A DNA stretch of 64,000 bases from Methylotenera oryzisoli (lineage in GTDB: Bacteria > Pseudomonadota > Gammaproteobacteria > Burkholderiales > Methylophilaceae): the NCBI GenBank assembly GCA_945881735.1, contig CAMCVF010000004.1, positions 62,001 through 126,000 of the forward strand, in the 5' to 3' direction. The notes under the pieces are model-generated. The model was given only the letters and a program-made list of their open reading frames with translations. It was not told the DNA's origin and searched no databases. Shown here piece after piece: positions 35,416-45,589 of this stretch. The position numbers and the translations under genes were made by a program. The number at the start of each line of letters is the position of its first letter. Within the stretch, counting starts at the first letter, position 1.

Positions 35416-35868
35416 TTAATGAGTAATACGTGAGGTATCAGAATTTTCAATAAGACGCACTTTGTCACCAGGATTAAATTGTTCATCGGCCTCTTGAACA
35501 ATTGCAATCATGGCGCCGCCATCTAATTTAACAGTAATTTCTATGGCATCTTTGCGGGTAAGCCCTTCTTCTGCCGCTGAGCCTGCTAGCCCTCCTACAA
35601 CTGCGCCAATTACAGCTCCAATAGCGCTACCACGACCACTGCCAACAGAACTCCCAGCGATGCCGCCAACAGCGCCACCCGCGATAGTGCCAACAGGAGA
35701 TTTAGTGCCTTCTAATCTAACCGTGCGCACACTTTCGACAACGCCAGTTCTAACTGTTTGTACTTTTCTGGCATCTTCTCGTTTATAAACACTGCCAGAA
35801 TTAGAGCTGGCGCATGCTACCGTTAATAAGGCTAAAAAAACAATCATTAATAATTTTGAGCTGTTCAT
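35416..35868 (-). CDS. glycine-zipper outer-membrane lipoprotein (SlyB-like)
   Basis: A 150-residue lipoprotein: signal MNSSKLLMIVFLALLTVAC with Cys19 as lipid anchor. A glycine-zipper membrane hairpin follows (about 60-100: GTIAGGAVGGIAGSSVGSGRG, then AIGAVIGAVVGGLAGS), and then a beta-rich end (AIEITVKLDGG, PGDKVRLIEN). This is the SlyB/Pcp layout; SlyB-type proteins are linked to outer-membrane stress. AGGAA precedes the ATG. It is monocistronic. Confidence 0.88.
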   Translation of the reverse strand: MNSSKLLMIVFLALLTVACASSNSGSVYKREDARKVQTVRTGVVESVRTVRLEGTKSPVGTIAGGAVGGIAGSSVGSGRGSAIGAVIGAVVGGLAGSAAEEGLTRKDAIEITVKLDGGAMIAIVQEADEQFNPGDKVRLIENSDTSRITH

Positions 35869-35909
35869 TATTTAATTCCTTTATTAAGTTAACTGCAATT
35901 CTTTGAATA

Positions 35910-36893
35910 TCAATTCAATTGGCTAGCAGCTACTTTCGTTTGTAAAGCCGCCTGCTCAGCCGAAACTTCGGAGATTAGGGCTTGCGCATAAAAATTTTCA
36001 ATTTCTATACGGCTTGGATTATGATTTTGGCCGCCACGGCTAGCAATTTTAATGGCTCCCATGGTTGAGGCTAATCGACCACAAGTCACCCAATCCCAGC
36101 CGTTAGCAATGCCATATAACAAGCCAGCGCGATAAGCATCTCCGCAACCAGTTGGGTCTACAATCTTTTCTGCCTTAACGCATGGAATCTCAAAACGTTG
36201 ACCATCCGCATAAATATGTGAGCCACTGCCGCCTAATGTAACAATCAGCGCTTTAACCTTTTTAGCCAGCTCTTCCAAAGTTAAGCCAGTTTTGTCTTGT
36301 AGCACTTGCGCTTCGTAATCGTTAACGGCTAAATAAGTCGCCATCTCAATAAAATAAAGTAAATCTTCGCCGTTAAACATCGGCAAGCCTTGACCAGGGT
36401 CAAACATAAAAGGAATGCCTGCCTCAAAACATTCTTTGGCGTGCTGAAACATGCCATCGCGGCCATCTGGCGCAATAATCGCCAATGACACTTCTTTAAC
36501 GTCTTTCACGCTATTTTGGTGCGATTCTACCATCGCGCCTGGGTGAAAAGCGGTAATCTGATTATCATCAATATCGGTAGTAATAAAAGCCTGTGCGGTA
36601 AAGCTGCCATCAATTTGCTTGATGTGTGTTCTATTAAGCTTATTTTTATTGAGCCAACTGGTGTAATTGCCAAAGTCTTCGCCAACGGTTGCCATAATCA
36701 ATGGCTTACCTTCTAGTAGTTGCAAGTTATAAGCAATATTGCCCGCCGTACCGCCAAATTCACGGCGCATTTCTGGCACGTAAAACGCAACACTTAGTTT
36801 GTGAATTTTGTCGGGCAGAATGTGATTTTTAAATTGATCTTGAAACACCATAATAGTGTCGAAGGCGAGTGAGCCACAAATAAGCGTTTGCAT
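35910..36893 (-). CDS. PfkB family carbohydrate/nucleoside kinase
   Basis: A cytoplasmic ribokinase-fold sugar or nucleoside kinase. The N-terminal signature GGTAGNIAYNLQLLEG (about 46-61) and the C-terminal DPTGCGDAYRAGLLYG with its anion-hole and catalytic Asp are intact. Overall form resembles the adenosine kinase/ribokinase branch, but the substrate cannot be told from sequence. At 327 residues it is normal. Divided from the TetR gene upstream by about 110 bases, same strand. Confidence 0.85.
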   Translation of the reverse strand: MQTLICGSLAFDTIMVFQDQFKNHILPDKIHKLSVAFYVPEMRREFGGTAGNIAYNLQLLEGKPLIMATVGEDFGNYTSWLNKNKLNRTHIKQIDGSFTAQAFITTDIDDNQITAFHPGAMVESHQNSVKDVKEVSLAIIAPDGRDGMFQHAKECFEAGIPFMFDPGQGLPMFNGEDLLYFIEMATYLAVNDYEAQVLQDKTGLTLEELAKKVKALIVTLGGSGSHIYADGQRFEIPCVKAEKIVDPTGCGDAYRAGLLYGIANGWDWVTCGRLASTMGAIKIASRGGQNHNPSRIEIENFYAQALISEVSAEQAALQTKVAASQLN

Positions 36894-37004
36894 AATAATA
36901 CCTATATTTTAAAACGATATTATCTTAGCGTAAACCTAAGCTAGGCAAGCAATGTTTTGGAGAAATATAATTATAAGTAATTACTTGTCACAATTGCTTA
37001 AAGA

Positions 37005-37571
37005 CTAGGACTGTTTAATCGCACTATCGATTAAGATTTTGACCGCTTTTTTGGCGTATTTAATCGCGCCAGAGCCGCGCTTCATCTGCTCTGCTTGCGC
37101 AGCGCCTTCAAATAATAATGACAGTTGCAAGGCAAGACCATCCGCATCTTTGACTTTTGCGTCCGTTGCTAGCTTACTAATAAATTGTCTGAATTCACGT
37201 GATTGCTGAGATGATAATTTGTGAATAGCGTTTTCTTCATTGGGAAACTCGGTCGACGCTTTAATAAAACCCACCCCGATAAACGCGGAAGAATTAACCC
37301 ACTCCTCAATATAGTCAAATAAATGCTGAATTTTATCGGTAGGTTTTTTGGTATTTGCGTTGAGTTTTTCTTCTAACCAGCTTAGAAAATCCTGATGGCT
37401 CTTTTGCAATACTGCAATAATTAACTGCTCTTTAGTATTGAAATACTTATAAAGCGTCATTTTGGTGGTGCCAGCAACAGCCACAATGGTATCCACTCCA
37501 GTCGAATTGATACCTCTGGAATGAAATAAATCGGTTGCGACCAATAAAATTTTGTCTTTTAACAAGCTCAT
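37005..37571 (-). CDS. TetR/AcrR family transcriptional regulator
   Basis: A one-component repressor-type regulator. The N-terminal helix-turn-helix is visible (ILLVATDLFHSRGINSTGVDTIVAVAGTTKMTLYKYFNTKEQLI, residues 8-52), followed by an all-helical ligand-binding domain (to 188). No obvious transporter or efflux target lies next to it; the gene upstream on this strand is the broken one at 37959. A 260-base AT-rich stretch without genes (37572-37830) lies behind its start and may hold its operator. Confidence 0.88.
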   Translation of the reverse strand: MSLLKDKILLVATDLFHSRGINSTGVDTIVAVAGTTKMTLYKYFNTKEQLIIAVLQKSHQDFLSWLEEKLNANTKKPTDKIQHLFDYIEEWVNSSAFIGVGFIKASTEFPNEENAIHKLSSQQSREFRQFISKLATDAKVKDADGLALQLSLLFEGAAQAEQMKRGSGAIKYAKKAVKILIDSAIKQS

Positions 37572-37830
37572 AAAAATGTGTATAGCATGAGATTAATTAG
37601 CTCTGTAAAATATACTTATGTGTAATAATATTTTAATAAATTGATTTTATATTTTACATAAGTAACTAATATAATTGAAAATATTTATTTACCTATAATT
37701 TAATTTGATTTTAATATATACAGTTATGTATATTAATTTATTTAGCTAATTTAATTCGTAGTAACAAATGAATCAGTTAAAAAATGCAGCAATTTAAGCA
37801 GCGGCGGTATTATCAAGTGTATGAGCTTCT

Positions 37831-37926
37831 ATGACAAAAGATAAAGCAGCCAATTTTAGTGATTTAGATAATTTGAAAAAATTACTGAGTAATTTAGATG
37901 GTTGTTTTAAAAAGCTGGGATACTAA
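37831..37926 (+). CDS. possible 31-residue small protein
   Basis: A short open frame in the 387-base gap between the TetR gene and the broken gene: ATG, then a Lys/Asp/Leu-rich amphipathic helix (FSDLDNLKKLLSNLDGCFKKLG), TAA. No clear ribosome-binding site is seen and no family is recognised. It may be chance or a gene remnant. The rest of 37572-37958 is AT-rich and appears empty. Confidence 0.2.
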   Translation: MTKDKAANFSDLDNLKKLLSNLDGCFKKLGY

Positions 37927-37958
37927 TACAGGACGTGCCTAGCTTTTTTGCAATTGCT

Positions 37959-38423
37959 TTAATTGGTTGAGTTTGCCATTAGCATGGGTGTGAAGTTGCA
38001 TCGCAACATGTCTAACATTGTATGAACTAATTTTTGATCTTGTATATTAGTTGAAGTTTGACCAGATACAATATTCTCAAAGTACACTTTTTTGTAAGAA
38101 TCAGGTACCTGTAATGCCTCAACCAGCTGGCAATTAACTTTGCGCATTTGATTAATCTGCGTAATCAGTGCAGTGGTTTCTTCTGGGGTGGCAATCAAAC
38201 TAAAATCAGTTGTTTCTTTGATGGGTTTAATATAAGCCGCCTGCGTCACAGTGTCTGTATCATATTGATGATTAACAACTTGCAGTGTATTGAATAATGG
38301 CTGACCATCTTGCTCAAGTGCTCTTAGTTGTTTCTGTAATACAGGCGCATCTAACCAATCTTCTTAAATATCAAATAAGCTTAAAAGCCTTACGCTAGGT
38401 GTTGTGCTCGATTTTTTAAGCAT
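37959..38423 (-). pseudogene. unknown protein gene interrupted by a TAA at codon 20
   Basis: Starting at an ATG at 38423 the minus strand reads MLKKSSTTPSVRLLSLFDI, then TAA (38364-38366), then continues in the same frame as EDWLDAPVLQKQLRALEQDG and on to a normal stop at 37959, about 154 codons in all. The part after the stop is uniformly protein-like with no further stop. A shorter product from a GTG at 38249 is possible (96 residues). I do not recognise the family. The best reading is a nonsense-mutated gene or a sequencing error. Confidence 0.6.
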
Positions 38424-38491
38424 ATGGATGAGTCAATCCGATTGCAGAAAGTATGTATCTAAACTATTCATTCTTGGCCTTATCTATTCAA

Positions 38492-38902
38492 CTAGAACGG
38501 CTTTACAACCACTAAGATAATCACAGCAAATAATATGAACACAGGCGCTTCGTTAAACCAGCGATACCATACATGGCTGTGGGAATTCTTACCTGCTTTA
38601 AAAGCGCGCATCAATTTGCCGCAATATAGATGATAGCCAATTAAGCCTGCAACCAAAAGCAGCTTGGCATGCAGCCAGCCACCAGTAATGCCATAACCCA
38701 TCCACAACCATAGTCCAAATACTAAAGCTAATAATGAAAGTGGCAACATAAAGCGATACAACTTGTGTTCCATTAAGCTTAAGCGCTCTTGTGTAGCTGC
38801 ATCCGTTACCATGGCATGGTTCACGAATAAACGTGGCAAATAAAACAAGCCTGCAAACCAGCTTGTGACAAAAATAATGTGTAATGCTTTAACCCAAAGC
38901 AT
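38492..38902 (-). CDS. hemJ: HemJ/CopD-like protoporphyrinogen oxidase
   Basis: A four-helix membrane protein of 136 residues. The opening MLWVKALHIIFVTSWFAGLFYLPRLF, with His8 and the F/YLPRLFVNH segment, is the signature of HemJ (UPF0093), the protoporphyrinogen IX oxidase of many bacteria without HemY/HemG. GGWLHAKLLLV carries a second His and Lys. It overlaps the TlpA-like gene by one base (TAATG), so the two are co-translated. Supply of heme fits the oxidase-rich context. Confidence 0.85.
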   Translation of the reverse strand: MLWVKALHIIFVTSWFAGLFYLPRLFVNHAMVTDAATQERLSLMEHKLYRFMLPLSLLALVFGLWLWMGYGITGGWLHAKLLLVAGLIGYHLYCGKLMRAFKAGKNSHSHVWYRWFNEAPVFILFAVIILVVVKPF

Positions 38903-39399
38903 TATTTAGCCAGCTCACTATTCAATAATTGGTGCAATTTAGCAAAATCTAATTCGCCAATAGTGCGCTGCAAGCGATTACCTTTTTTATCAAAAATAAA
39001 AGCAGTGGGTGTTAAATTGATGCCACCAAATGCTTGGGTCACCACCGAAAACCCATCATGCATCACAGGGAATGGTAGGGCTTTTTGTTTTGTGTAATTA
39101 AGTACTTGTGCAGGCGGATCATAAGGCATTGCCACGGATATGATTTCAAAACCTTTTGATTTGTAGTTGTTGTATGTGTTAATTAAATCAGGCATTTCTT
39201 TAATGCAGCCAGGGCAATCGGTTGCCCAAAAATTGATCAACACCACTTTGCCTTTCAAATCAGCCATTCTGATTTTCTTACCTTCAATGGTAGTGAAGGT
39301 AATTTCAGGCGCTTGTGATTTATTGCTTAGGCTAAAGCCTAAAAATACCAGTAAAGCCAAAATGGCGATTGGAATCAATAATTTTTTAACCGTAGACAT
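38902..39399 (-). CDS. TlpA-like membrane-anchored thiol-disulfide oxidoreductase
   Basis: A thioredoxin-fold protein tethered by one N-terminal helix (residues 6-24) and facing the periplasm. The redox site is Cys62-Pro-Gly-Cys65 (NFWATDCPGCIKEMPDL). GINLTPTAFIFDKKGN contains the conserved cis-Pro region. It is of the TlpA/ResA type, which reduces cytochrome c or oxidase thiols. It is translationally coupled to hemJ behind it. Confidence 0.9.
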   Translation of the reverse strand: MSTVKKLLIPIAILALLVFLGFSLSNKSQAPEITFTTIEGKKIRMADLKGKVVLINFWATDCPGCIKEMPDLINTYNNYKSKGFEIISVAMPYDPPAQVLNYTKQKALPFPVMHDGFSVVTQAFGGINLTPTAFIFDKKGNRLQRTIGELDFAKLHQLLNSELAK

Positions 39400-39532
39400 G
39401 AACTTATTTTACCGCTTTTTAGTGAAATATTAGAATGAAATAAACGCAATAACCATAGAACGCATGCAGTTATTTGCATGTCTACAGCATGTTATAATCT
39501 TTAATTAAATTTAGTTTAAATTCAAAACTTAA

Positions 39533-42500
39533 ATGAACGCACCTATACCTGCCAAAATCTTGCAAAATGAACCAGCACCAGCTGCTGCACGTTTGCGTGA
39601 AATCCCTTATAACTACACCTCATTTTCGGATCGCGAAATTGTCATTCGTTTTTTAGGTGAAGAGATTTGGGATATCTTAAATGAGCTGCGCGGAGAGCGT
39701 AAAACCGGCCGCAGCGCGCGCATGTTGTTTGAAGTGCTGGGCGATTTATGGGTGGTGAGCCGCAACCCGTATCTGCAAGATGACTTATTGGATAATCCGA
39801 AACGCCGTAAAGCCTTGATTGATGCGCTTTACCATCGCATTAAAGCCATTGATGAGCGTAATGTAAACGGTAATAACAGTGGCAATGAAAAAGTAGAAAA
39901 ATTGGTTGTCGCTGCTACAAATGCGGTTGAAAAATTTGATGAAGACTTTCGTCAAACCTATGACTTACGCAAAAAAGCATTAGCGAAATACAGCAAAATC
40001 ACGCGCAAAGATAACATTCAGTTTGATGGCTTAGCGCGTGTTTCACACGTAACAGATGCTACCGACTGGCGCGTGGAATATCCATTCGTAGTACTTAACC
40101 CTGATACAGAAATCGAAATTGCCGCTTTGGTTAAAGCCAGTATTGAGCTGGGTTTAACGGTGATTCCGCGCGGAGGCGGAACAGGTTATACAGGTGGCGC
40201 AATCCCGTTAACACCATTGTCTGTGGTAATTAATACCGAAAAATTAGACCGCCACACCGGCGTGCAGATGCGTACATTGCCAGGGGTTGCGCGCCAAGTG
40301 GCCACCATTGAGTGTGGTGCAGGCGTTGTCACACGCCGCGCAATGGAAGCGGCAACTGAAGCAGGCTTAGAGTTTGCCTGCGACCCAACATCTGCCGACG
40401 CTAGCTGTATTGGCGGCAACGTAGCTGTGAATGCAGGCGGTAAAAAAGCTGTGCTGTGGGGCACTGCGCTGGATAATTTGGCTTCATACCGCATGGTAAC
40501 GCCAGATGCGACATGGATTGAAGTGGAGCGCTTAGACCATAACCTGGGCAAAATCCACGATATTGCCATGGCGCGCTTCAAAATCAGCCGTTTTGATATT
40601 GATATGAAAACGCAGTTGGGCGAACCCGAGATTATTAGCATCCCTGGCCCCAGTTTTAGAAAAGTAGGTTTAGGTAAAGATGTAACAGACAAGTTTTTAA
40701 GCGGCTTGCCGGGTATTCAAAAAGAGGGTTGCGATGGCTTGATTACCAGCGCCACCTTTATTTTGCACCGTATGCCTAAATATGTGCGCACTATTGCTTT
40801 GGAGTTTTTTGGCAATGTGTCTCACGCTGTGCCTGCCATCGTTGAGATTAAAGACTATCTGGATTCGACTGCCAAGCACACGCCAGCCGTAATCATGGCT
40901 GGCTTAGAGCATATGGATGAGCGTTATATCAAAGCGGTTGGCTATGCTACTAAAGCGGCGCGTCAGCAGCGCCCGAAAATGGTATTGATTGCCGATATTG
41001 CCTCTGACGATGAAAACGCAGTGGGTGAAGTCGCGTCTGCCATGGTGCGTATGTGTAACGCCAAAAACGGTGAAGGTTTTATTGCTGTTTCAGCTGAAGC
41101 GCGCAAAAAATTCTGGTTAGATCGCGCGCGAACAGCCGCCATTGCCAAGCACACCAATGCTTTTAAAATCAATGAAGACGTTGTGATTCCATTGCCTAAA
41201 CTAGGCGACTATTCAGATGGTATCGAGCGTATTAATATTGAGCTTTCAATTGATAATAAGCTCAAATTAGTGGATGCCTTAGAAGCGTTTATGCAGACCG
41301 AGTTACCACTGCAAGCCGATGAAGATGGCAATGCCGATGCAGAAATGGTGCACTCTAAGCAGTTAATTGCATTGCAATTATTACGTGATTTACGCGCGAA
41401 ATGGCGCTTGATTCTCAATACGCTAGATGAGCCAGTGGGCGTATTGGGAGAGCTTGGTAAACCACATACGCAATACGAAAATGTGTTCCGTGCGGTGCAA
41501 TCTTACGATTTGCGTATCTCTTGGAAGCGCGAACTGAAGCGCCCAATGGCAGAGATTTTTGCTGGCCGCGAATACCAAAAAATCTTGACGCGTTTTGATG
41601 AAATCCACAAAGCTGTGCTTAAAAGTCGCGTCTTTATTGCCTTGCATATGCATGCGGGTGACGGAAACGTGCACACTAATATTCCTGTTAATTCTGACGA
41701 TTACGGCATGATGAAACAAGCGCATGATGCGGTGGACCGCGTAATGGCGTTGGCTAAAGGCTTAAACGGTGTGATTTCTGGTGAGCATGGTATTGGCATT
41801 ACCAAAATGGAATATCTGGATCAAGCCACCATTGATAATTTTACAGCTTACAAAAATAAAGTGGACCCAAATGGCCACTTTAACAAAGGCAAGTTATTGG
41901 CAGGCTCTGGGCTTGAGAACGCCTACACCCCAAGCTTTGGCTTGCTGGAACAAGAATCTATCATCATGGAGCAATCCGCTATTGGCGAAATTGCCGATGA
42001 TATTAGCGATTGTTTACGTTGCGGTAAGTGCAAGCCTGTGTGTACTACGCATGTGCCGCGTGCCAATTTGTTGTATAGTCCGCGTAATAAGATTTTAGGT
42101 ACGTCATTATTGATTGAAGCGTTCTTGTATGAAGAACAAACACGGCGTGGTATTTCACTTAAACACTTTGATGAATTTAATGATGTAGCTGACCATTGCA
42201 CGGTTTGCCATAAATGCTTGAATCCATGCCCTGTGGATATCGATTTTGGTGATGTTTCGATCAAAATGCGTAACTTTTTGCGCGAACAAGGTAAAAAGCA
42301 ATTTAATCCTGGTACTGCCGCGGGTATGCTGTTTTTAAACGCCAAAGACCCAGCCACCATTAAATTTTTACGCACTACAATGATAGGCTGGGGTTTCAAA
42401 GCACAGAATATTGCGCATACGCTGTCGAAAAAATTTGGCCTGCTTAAAGATAAATTGCGTCCACCAGCCACTGTTGGCAAACCAGAGATAAAAGCGCAAG

Positions 42501-43420
42501 TGATTCACTTTATCAATAGGCCAATGCCCAGAAAAATGCAGTCTAAGACATCACGCGCCATGTTGGGTGTAGAAGACAGTAATATGATTCCTGTGATACG
42601 CAACCCGCTTAAAGTGACAGAAGAATCGGAAGCGGTGTTTTATTTTCCTGGTTGCGGTTCAGAACGTTTATTTTCAAATGTTGGTTTAGCCACACAAGCG
42701 ATGTTGTATGAAGTTGGTGCAATCACCGTATTGCCGCCGGGTTATTTGTGTTGTGGCTACCCGCAAACATCCAGTGGTAATCACGATAAAGGCCAAGAAA
42801 TTACCGCCGACAATCGCGTGTTATTCCATCGTGTCGCGAACACATTAAATTATCTGGATATCAAGACAGTTATCGTTTCTTGCGGTACCTGTATGGATCA
42901 GCTGCAAAAATACGAATTTGAGAAGATATTCCCAGGTTGCAGATTGTTGGATATTCACGAATATCTGATGGAAAAAGACATGCGCTTGCAAACGGTAACG
43001 GGTACGCGTTATATGTATCATGACCCTTGCCACAGCCCAATGAAAACCTATAAGCCAATGGAAGTGACCAATAAGCTAATGGGTCAAGAAGTGCAATTAA
43101 ACGACCGTTGCTGCGGTGAAAGCGGTACCTTTGCGGCTGCGCGACCTGATATTGCCACGCAAGTTAAATTCCGCAAGCAAGAAGAGCTGGAAAAAGGCAT
43201 GCATAAAATGGGCTTAACTGTTGGTAAGCCTGAAGAAAATGTCAAAATTTTAACTAGCTGCCCAAGCTGCCTGCAAGGCCTAGCGCGCTATGGTGACGAT
43301 ACGGGTATTGAAGCGGATTACATTGTGGTTGAAATGGCAAAACATATTCTGGGTGAAAACTGGATGGAAGAATATGTTGAGCGGGTGAATAACGGCGGGA
43401 TTGAGAAAGTGTTATTGTAA
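39533..43420 (+). CDS. large FAD-linked oxidoreductase with Fe-S and CCG domains (DUF3683 type)
   Basis: A 1295-residue fused dehydrogenase that combines what GlcD and GlcF do separately. Order: an N-terminal DUF3683-like region (about 20-150), the FAD-binding PCMH domain (about 183-390, [18 protein letters not shown]), the FAD-oxidase C-terminal domain to about 800 ([25 protein letters not shown]), two 4Fe-4S motifs ([11 protein letters not shown] near 827 and [12 protein letters not shown] near 888), then CCG domains (CCGYPQTS near 1073, CCGESG near 1193). D-lactate or a similar 2-hydroxyacid is a likely substrate, unproven. It is monocistronic. Confidence 0.88.
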   Translation: MNAPIPAKILQNEPAPAAARLREIPYNYTSFSDREIVIRFLGEEIWDILNELRGERKTGRSARMLFEVLGDLWVVSRNPYLQDDLLDNPKRRKALIDALYHRIKAIDERNVNGNNSGNEKVEKLVVAATNAVEKFDEDFRQTYDLRKKALAKYSKITRKDNIQFDGLARVSHVTDATDWRVEYPFVVLNPDTEIEIAALVKASIELGLTVIPRGGGTGYTGGAIPLTPLSVVINTEKLDRHTGVQMRTLPGVARQVATIECGAGVVTRRAMEAATEAGLEFACDPTSADASCIGGNVAVNAGGKKAVLWGTALDNLASYRMVTPDATWIEVERLDHNLGKIHDIAMARFKISRFDIDMKTQLGEPEIISIPGPSFRKVGLGKDVTDKFLSGLPGIQKEGCDGLITSATFILHRMPKYVRTIALEFFGNVSHAVPAIVEIKDYLDSTAKHTPAVIMAGLEHMDERYIKAVGYATKAARQQRPKMVLIADIASDDENAVGEVASAMVRMCNAKNGEGFIAVSAEARKKFWLDRARTAAIAKHTNAFKINEDVVIPLPKLGDYSDGIERINIELSIDNKLKLVDALEAFMQTELPLQADEDGNADAEMVHSKQLIALQLLRDLRAKWRLILNTLDEPVGVLGELGKPHTQYENVFRAVQSYDLRISWKRELKRPMAEIFAGREYQKILTRFDEIHKAVLKSRVFIALHMHAGDGNVHTNIPVNSDDYGMMKQAHDAVDRVMALAKGLNGVISGEHGIGITKMEYLDQATIDNFTAYKNKVDPNGHFNKGKLLAGSGLENAYTPSFGLLEQESIIMEQSAIGEIADDISDCLRCGKCKPVCTTHVPRANLLYSPRNKILGTSLLIEAFLYEEQTRRGISLKHFDEFNDVADHCTVCHKCLNPCPVDIDFGDVSIKMRNFLREQGKKQFNPGTAAGMLFLNAKDPATIKFLRTTMIGWGFKAQNIAHTLSKKFGLLKDKLRPPATVGKPEIKAQVIHFINRPMPRKMQSKTSRAMLGVEDSNMIPVIRNPLKVTEESEAVFYFPGCGSERLFSNVGLATQAMLYEVGAITVLPPGYLCCGYPQTSSGNHDKGQEITADNRVLFHRVANTLNYLDIKTVIVSCGTCMDQLQKYEFEKIFPGCRLLDIHEYLMEKDMRLQTVTGTRYMYHDPCHSPMKTYKPMEVTNKLMGQEVQLNDRCCGESGTFAAARPDIATQVKFRKQEELEKGMHKMGLTVGKPEENVKILTSCPSCLQGLARYGDDTGIEADYIVVEMAKHILGENWMEEYVERVNNGGIEKVLL

Positions 43421-43632
43421 ATTTGGTAAGTAGGTTGAGAAAATTGGCTTGTTTGCTTGCCCTTTCTCAAATTATCGATGATCGCCTTGCAATCCTTTTT
43501 TTGCAAATCTGTGGTTTTAATCCATCAAAATGCAAAGTAGCAGGCCGTGTAATCCCAAAGCTTACTAAGTCTTATGGTGTTTAAGTCTCAAGTGCATATT
43601 TAAGCGCCAAATTTTTCTAGTAAAATCATGCC

Positions 43633-45570
43633 ATGAAAAAATTTTACGCAACAATTACTCTGTTGCTATTTTTTTGCCAAATGCAGGCAATACAGGCCGC
43701 TACGCTTGTGGGTTGGGCAGAGATGTCTATGCACACTTACGCGCAGGGGCCAACGGCTGGGCAGTTTAACGTTAGTGCTGATGTCTCTAGTAACAAGCAG
43801 GTGGTGCAAGGTTTTTCGGCAGTTTTGCAATCGAGTGCCGAAAACAATTTTTATTTTTTGACTGATAATGGTTTTGGTGAAAAGAGTAATTCAGCCGATG
43901 CATTGCTTAGGCTGTATGAAGTGCATGTTGTCTTTAATGACTCCAGTACTAAAAAAGATGCCGTCACGCCGCTGCGTTTTATCAATATCAAAGATTCTGA
44001 TAAAAAGTTAACTTTTAAAATACAAGCCGATTATAGCCATTATTATGATGTGCCGCGTAATCCTATTGTTGATATCGATATTAGCGAAAACAGATGGTTA
44101 ACAGGTGCGGATATTGACCCAGAATCAGTGCGCATCGATAAAAATGGATATTTGTGGCTGGGCGATGAGTTTGGGCCATTTTTACTTAAGATAGATTCAA
44201 CTGGAAAGGTGTTGCGGTCAGAAATACCGTTGCCAGACGTCACATCGCCAGACAATCCAAATATCATTAACCTTAAGCCAAATTTGCCTTCTAGTGGCGG
44301 TTTTGAAGGCATGGCGATTAATCCGTCTGGTGATTTGTTGTACCCAATGCTTGAGGCGAAGGTAGAAGGTGATGCTGAAAAGACCTTAAGAATTTATCAG
44401 TTTGATGTCAATGCCGAGCGATACACCGATGTGATTTTTCACTATAGGTTAGATGCGCAAGCAAGCAATATTGGTGATTTTATTGCAGTTAATGACCATG
44501 AGTTTTTGGTGCTAGAGCGAAATGCAGCCACAAAATTAGAAGATAAACCATTTAAAAAAGTCTACTTGATTGATATTAATCAGATTGATGACAAGCAGTT
44601 TGTGCAAAAGCGTGAGTTGGTTGATTTAATGCAGTTGCAAGACCCGAATGATTTAAATAAAGATGGTCAATTGACTTATGCATTTGCGTATTCGCATATT
44701 GAAAACTTATTGATTCTGGACAAAAGTACTTTGATGCTTGCTAACGATAATAACTATGCTGGGCGTACTTATTTTATTAAAATTAAAATGGATAACGACT
44801 TGAATTTTTCCAGCTTTAATCAACCCAGTCTTAATAAAAGCGACTGGATAGAGAGTAAACCACAGCCATTTGGATTTAATTTTGGTGACCATAGTTTTTT
44901 TGGGTGGATGACAGTATTGCTTTACTTTGTAGCCAGTATGCGAACAGGCTACAAGTCTAAATTAACCATAAGAGATAAAGAAAGTTGCTATTTTTGGTTG
45001 AGTTTAACCGCTTTATTAGTATTTTTTGGCTTAAACAAGCAGCTAGATTTACAGTCAGATTTAACCGATTGGTTACGTACTTTGTCAAAAGCACATGGCT
45101 GGTACGATCAGCGCAGAGGAGTTCAGCTATTATTTATATCAGTAATGGGGTTGGCTATTCCAATCTTGCTTATTTCTTTGCGATTATTTTTGTACCACTC
45201 ATGGCAGCATTATAAAATAACTTGGGTGGGCATTGTGTTGCTGTCGATTTTTGTCATGGTGCGGGCGGCATCGTTTCATCATGTTGATCTTATTTTTTAC
45301 CAAACCATTGGCAGTATTCGCTATTATCAACTATTAGAAATGCTGGCAATTAGCTTAATTATTGTAGGCACTTTTTTTGAGAATAAAAAAATCCTTCCAA
45401 CGATTAAATCAAAAATGGATGCAAATAATATTGTGTATATTAAAGCGAAAGGCGATTTGGTCAATTGCCCCAGTTGTGGCAAAAAGCCCTTGGCAGAAAC
45501 CAAACATGGTCGTGTATTCAAGTGCAAATCTTGCCGACATATTTACGAAACTCGTGTTTCAGACGATTAA
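43633..45570 (+). CDS. phytase-like esterase domain fused to a five-helix membrane module and a zinc ribbon
   Basis: A 645-residue protein with three parts. Residues 1-22 are a signal peptide. Residues about 50-395 form a periplasmic 'esterase-like activity of phytase' beta-propeller (NFYFLTDNGFGEK, DIDPESVRIDKNGYLWLGDEFGPFLLKID, GGFEGMAINPSGDLLYPMLEA, FLVLERNA). Five membrane helices follow from about 416 to 590, with NKQLDLQ and GWYDQRRGVQLLFI between them. The C-terminal cytoplasmic end carries a zinc ribbon: Cys612, 615, 631, 634. Positive-inside residues support this topology. The substrate is unknown. pyrD follows after 19 bases. Confidence 0.8.
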   Translation: MKKFYATITLLLFFCQMQAIQAATLVGWAEMSMHTYAQGPTAGQFNVSADVSSNKQVVQGFSAVLQSSAENNFYFLTDNGFGEKSNSADALLRLYEVHVVFNDSSTKKDAVTPLRFINIKDSDKKLTFKIQADYSHYYDVPRNPIVDIDISENRWLTGADIDPESVRIDKNGYLWLGDEFGPFLLKIDSTGKVLRSEIPLPDVTSPDNPNIINLKPNLPSSGGFEGMAINPSGDLLYPMLEAKVEGDAEKTLRIYQFDVNAERYTDVIFHYRLDAQASNIGDFIAVNDHEFLVLERNAATKLEDKPFKKVYLIDINQIDDKQFVQKRELVDLMQLQDPNDLNKDGQLTYAFAYSHIENLLILDKSTLMLANDNNYAGRTYFIKIKMDNDLNFSSFNQPSLNKSDWIESKPQPFGFNFGDHSFFGWMTVLLYFVASMRTGYKSKLTIRDKESCYFWLSLTALLVFFGLNKQLDLQSDLTDWLRTLSKAHGWYDQRRGVQLLFISVMGLAIPILLISLRLFLYHSWQHYKITWVGIVLLSIFVMVRAASFHHVDLIFYQTIGSIRYYQLLEMLAISLIIVGTFFENKKILPTIKSKMDANNIVYIKAKGDLVNCPSCGKKPLAETKHGRVFKCKSCRHIYETRVSDD

Positions 45571-45589
45571 ATATTTCAGCCTAATTTAA

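Noticed and set aside
37911-37951. aaaaagct..agctttttt as a terminator
   Set aside because: The stem is only eight bases with a loop of over twenty; too weak to list as a feature.
41923-42480. A 185-codon minus-strand frame across the large oxidoreductase
   Set aside because: It lies antisense to the Fe-S region, whose cysteine motifs are plainly coding on the plus strand.
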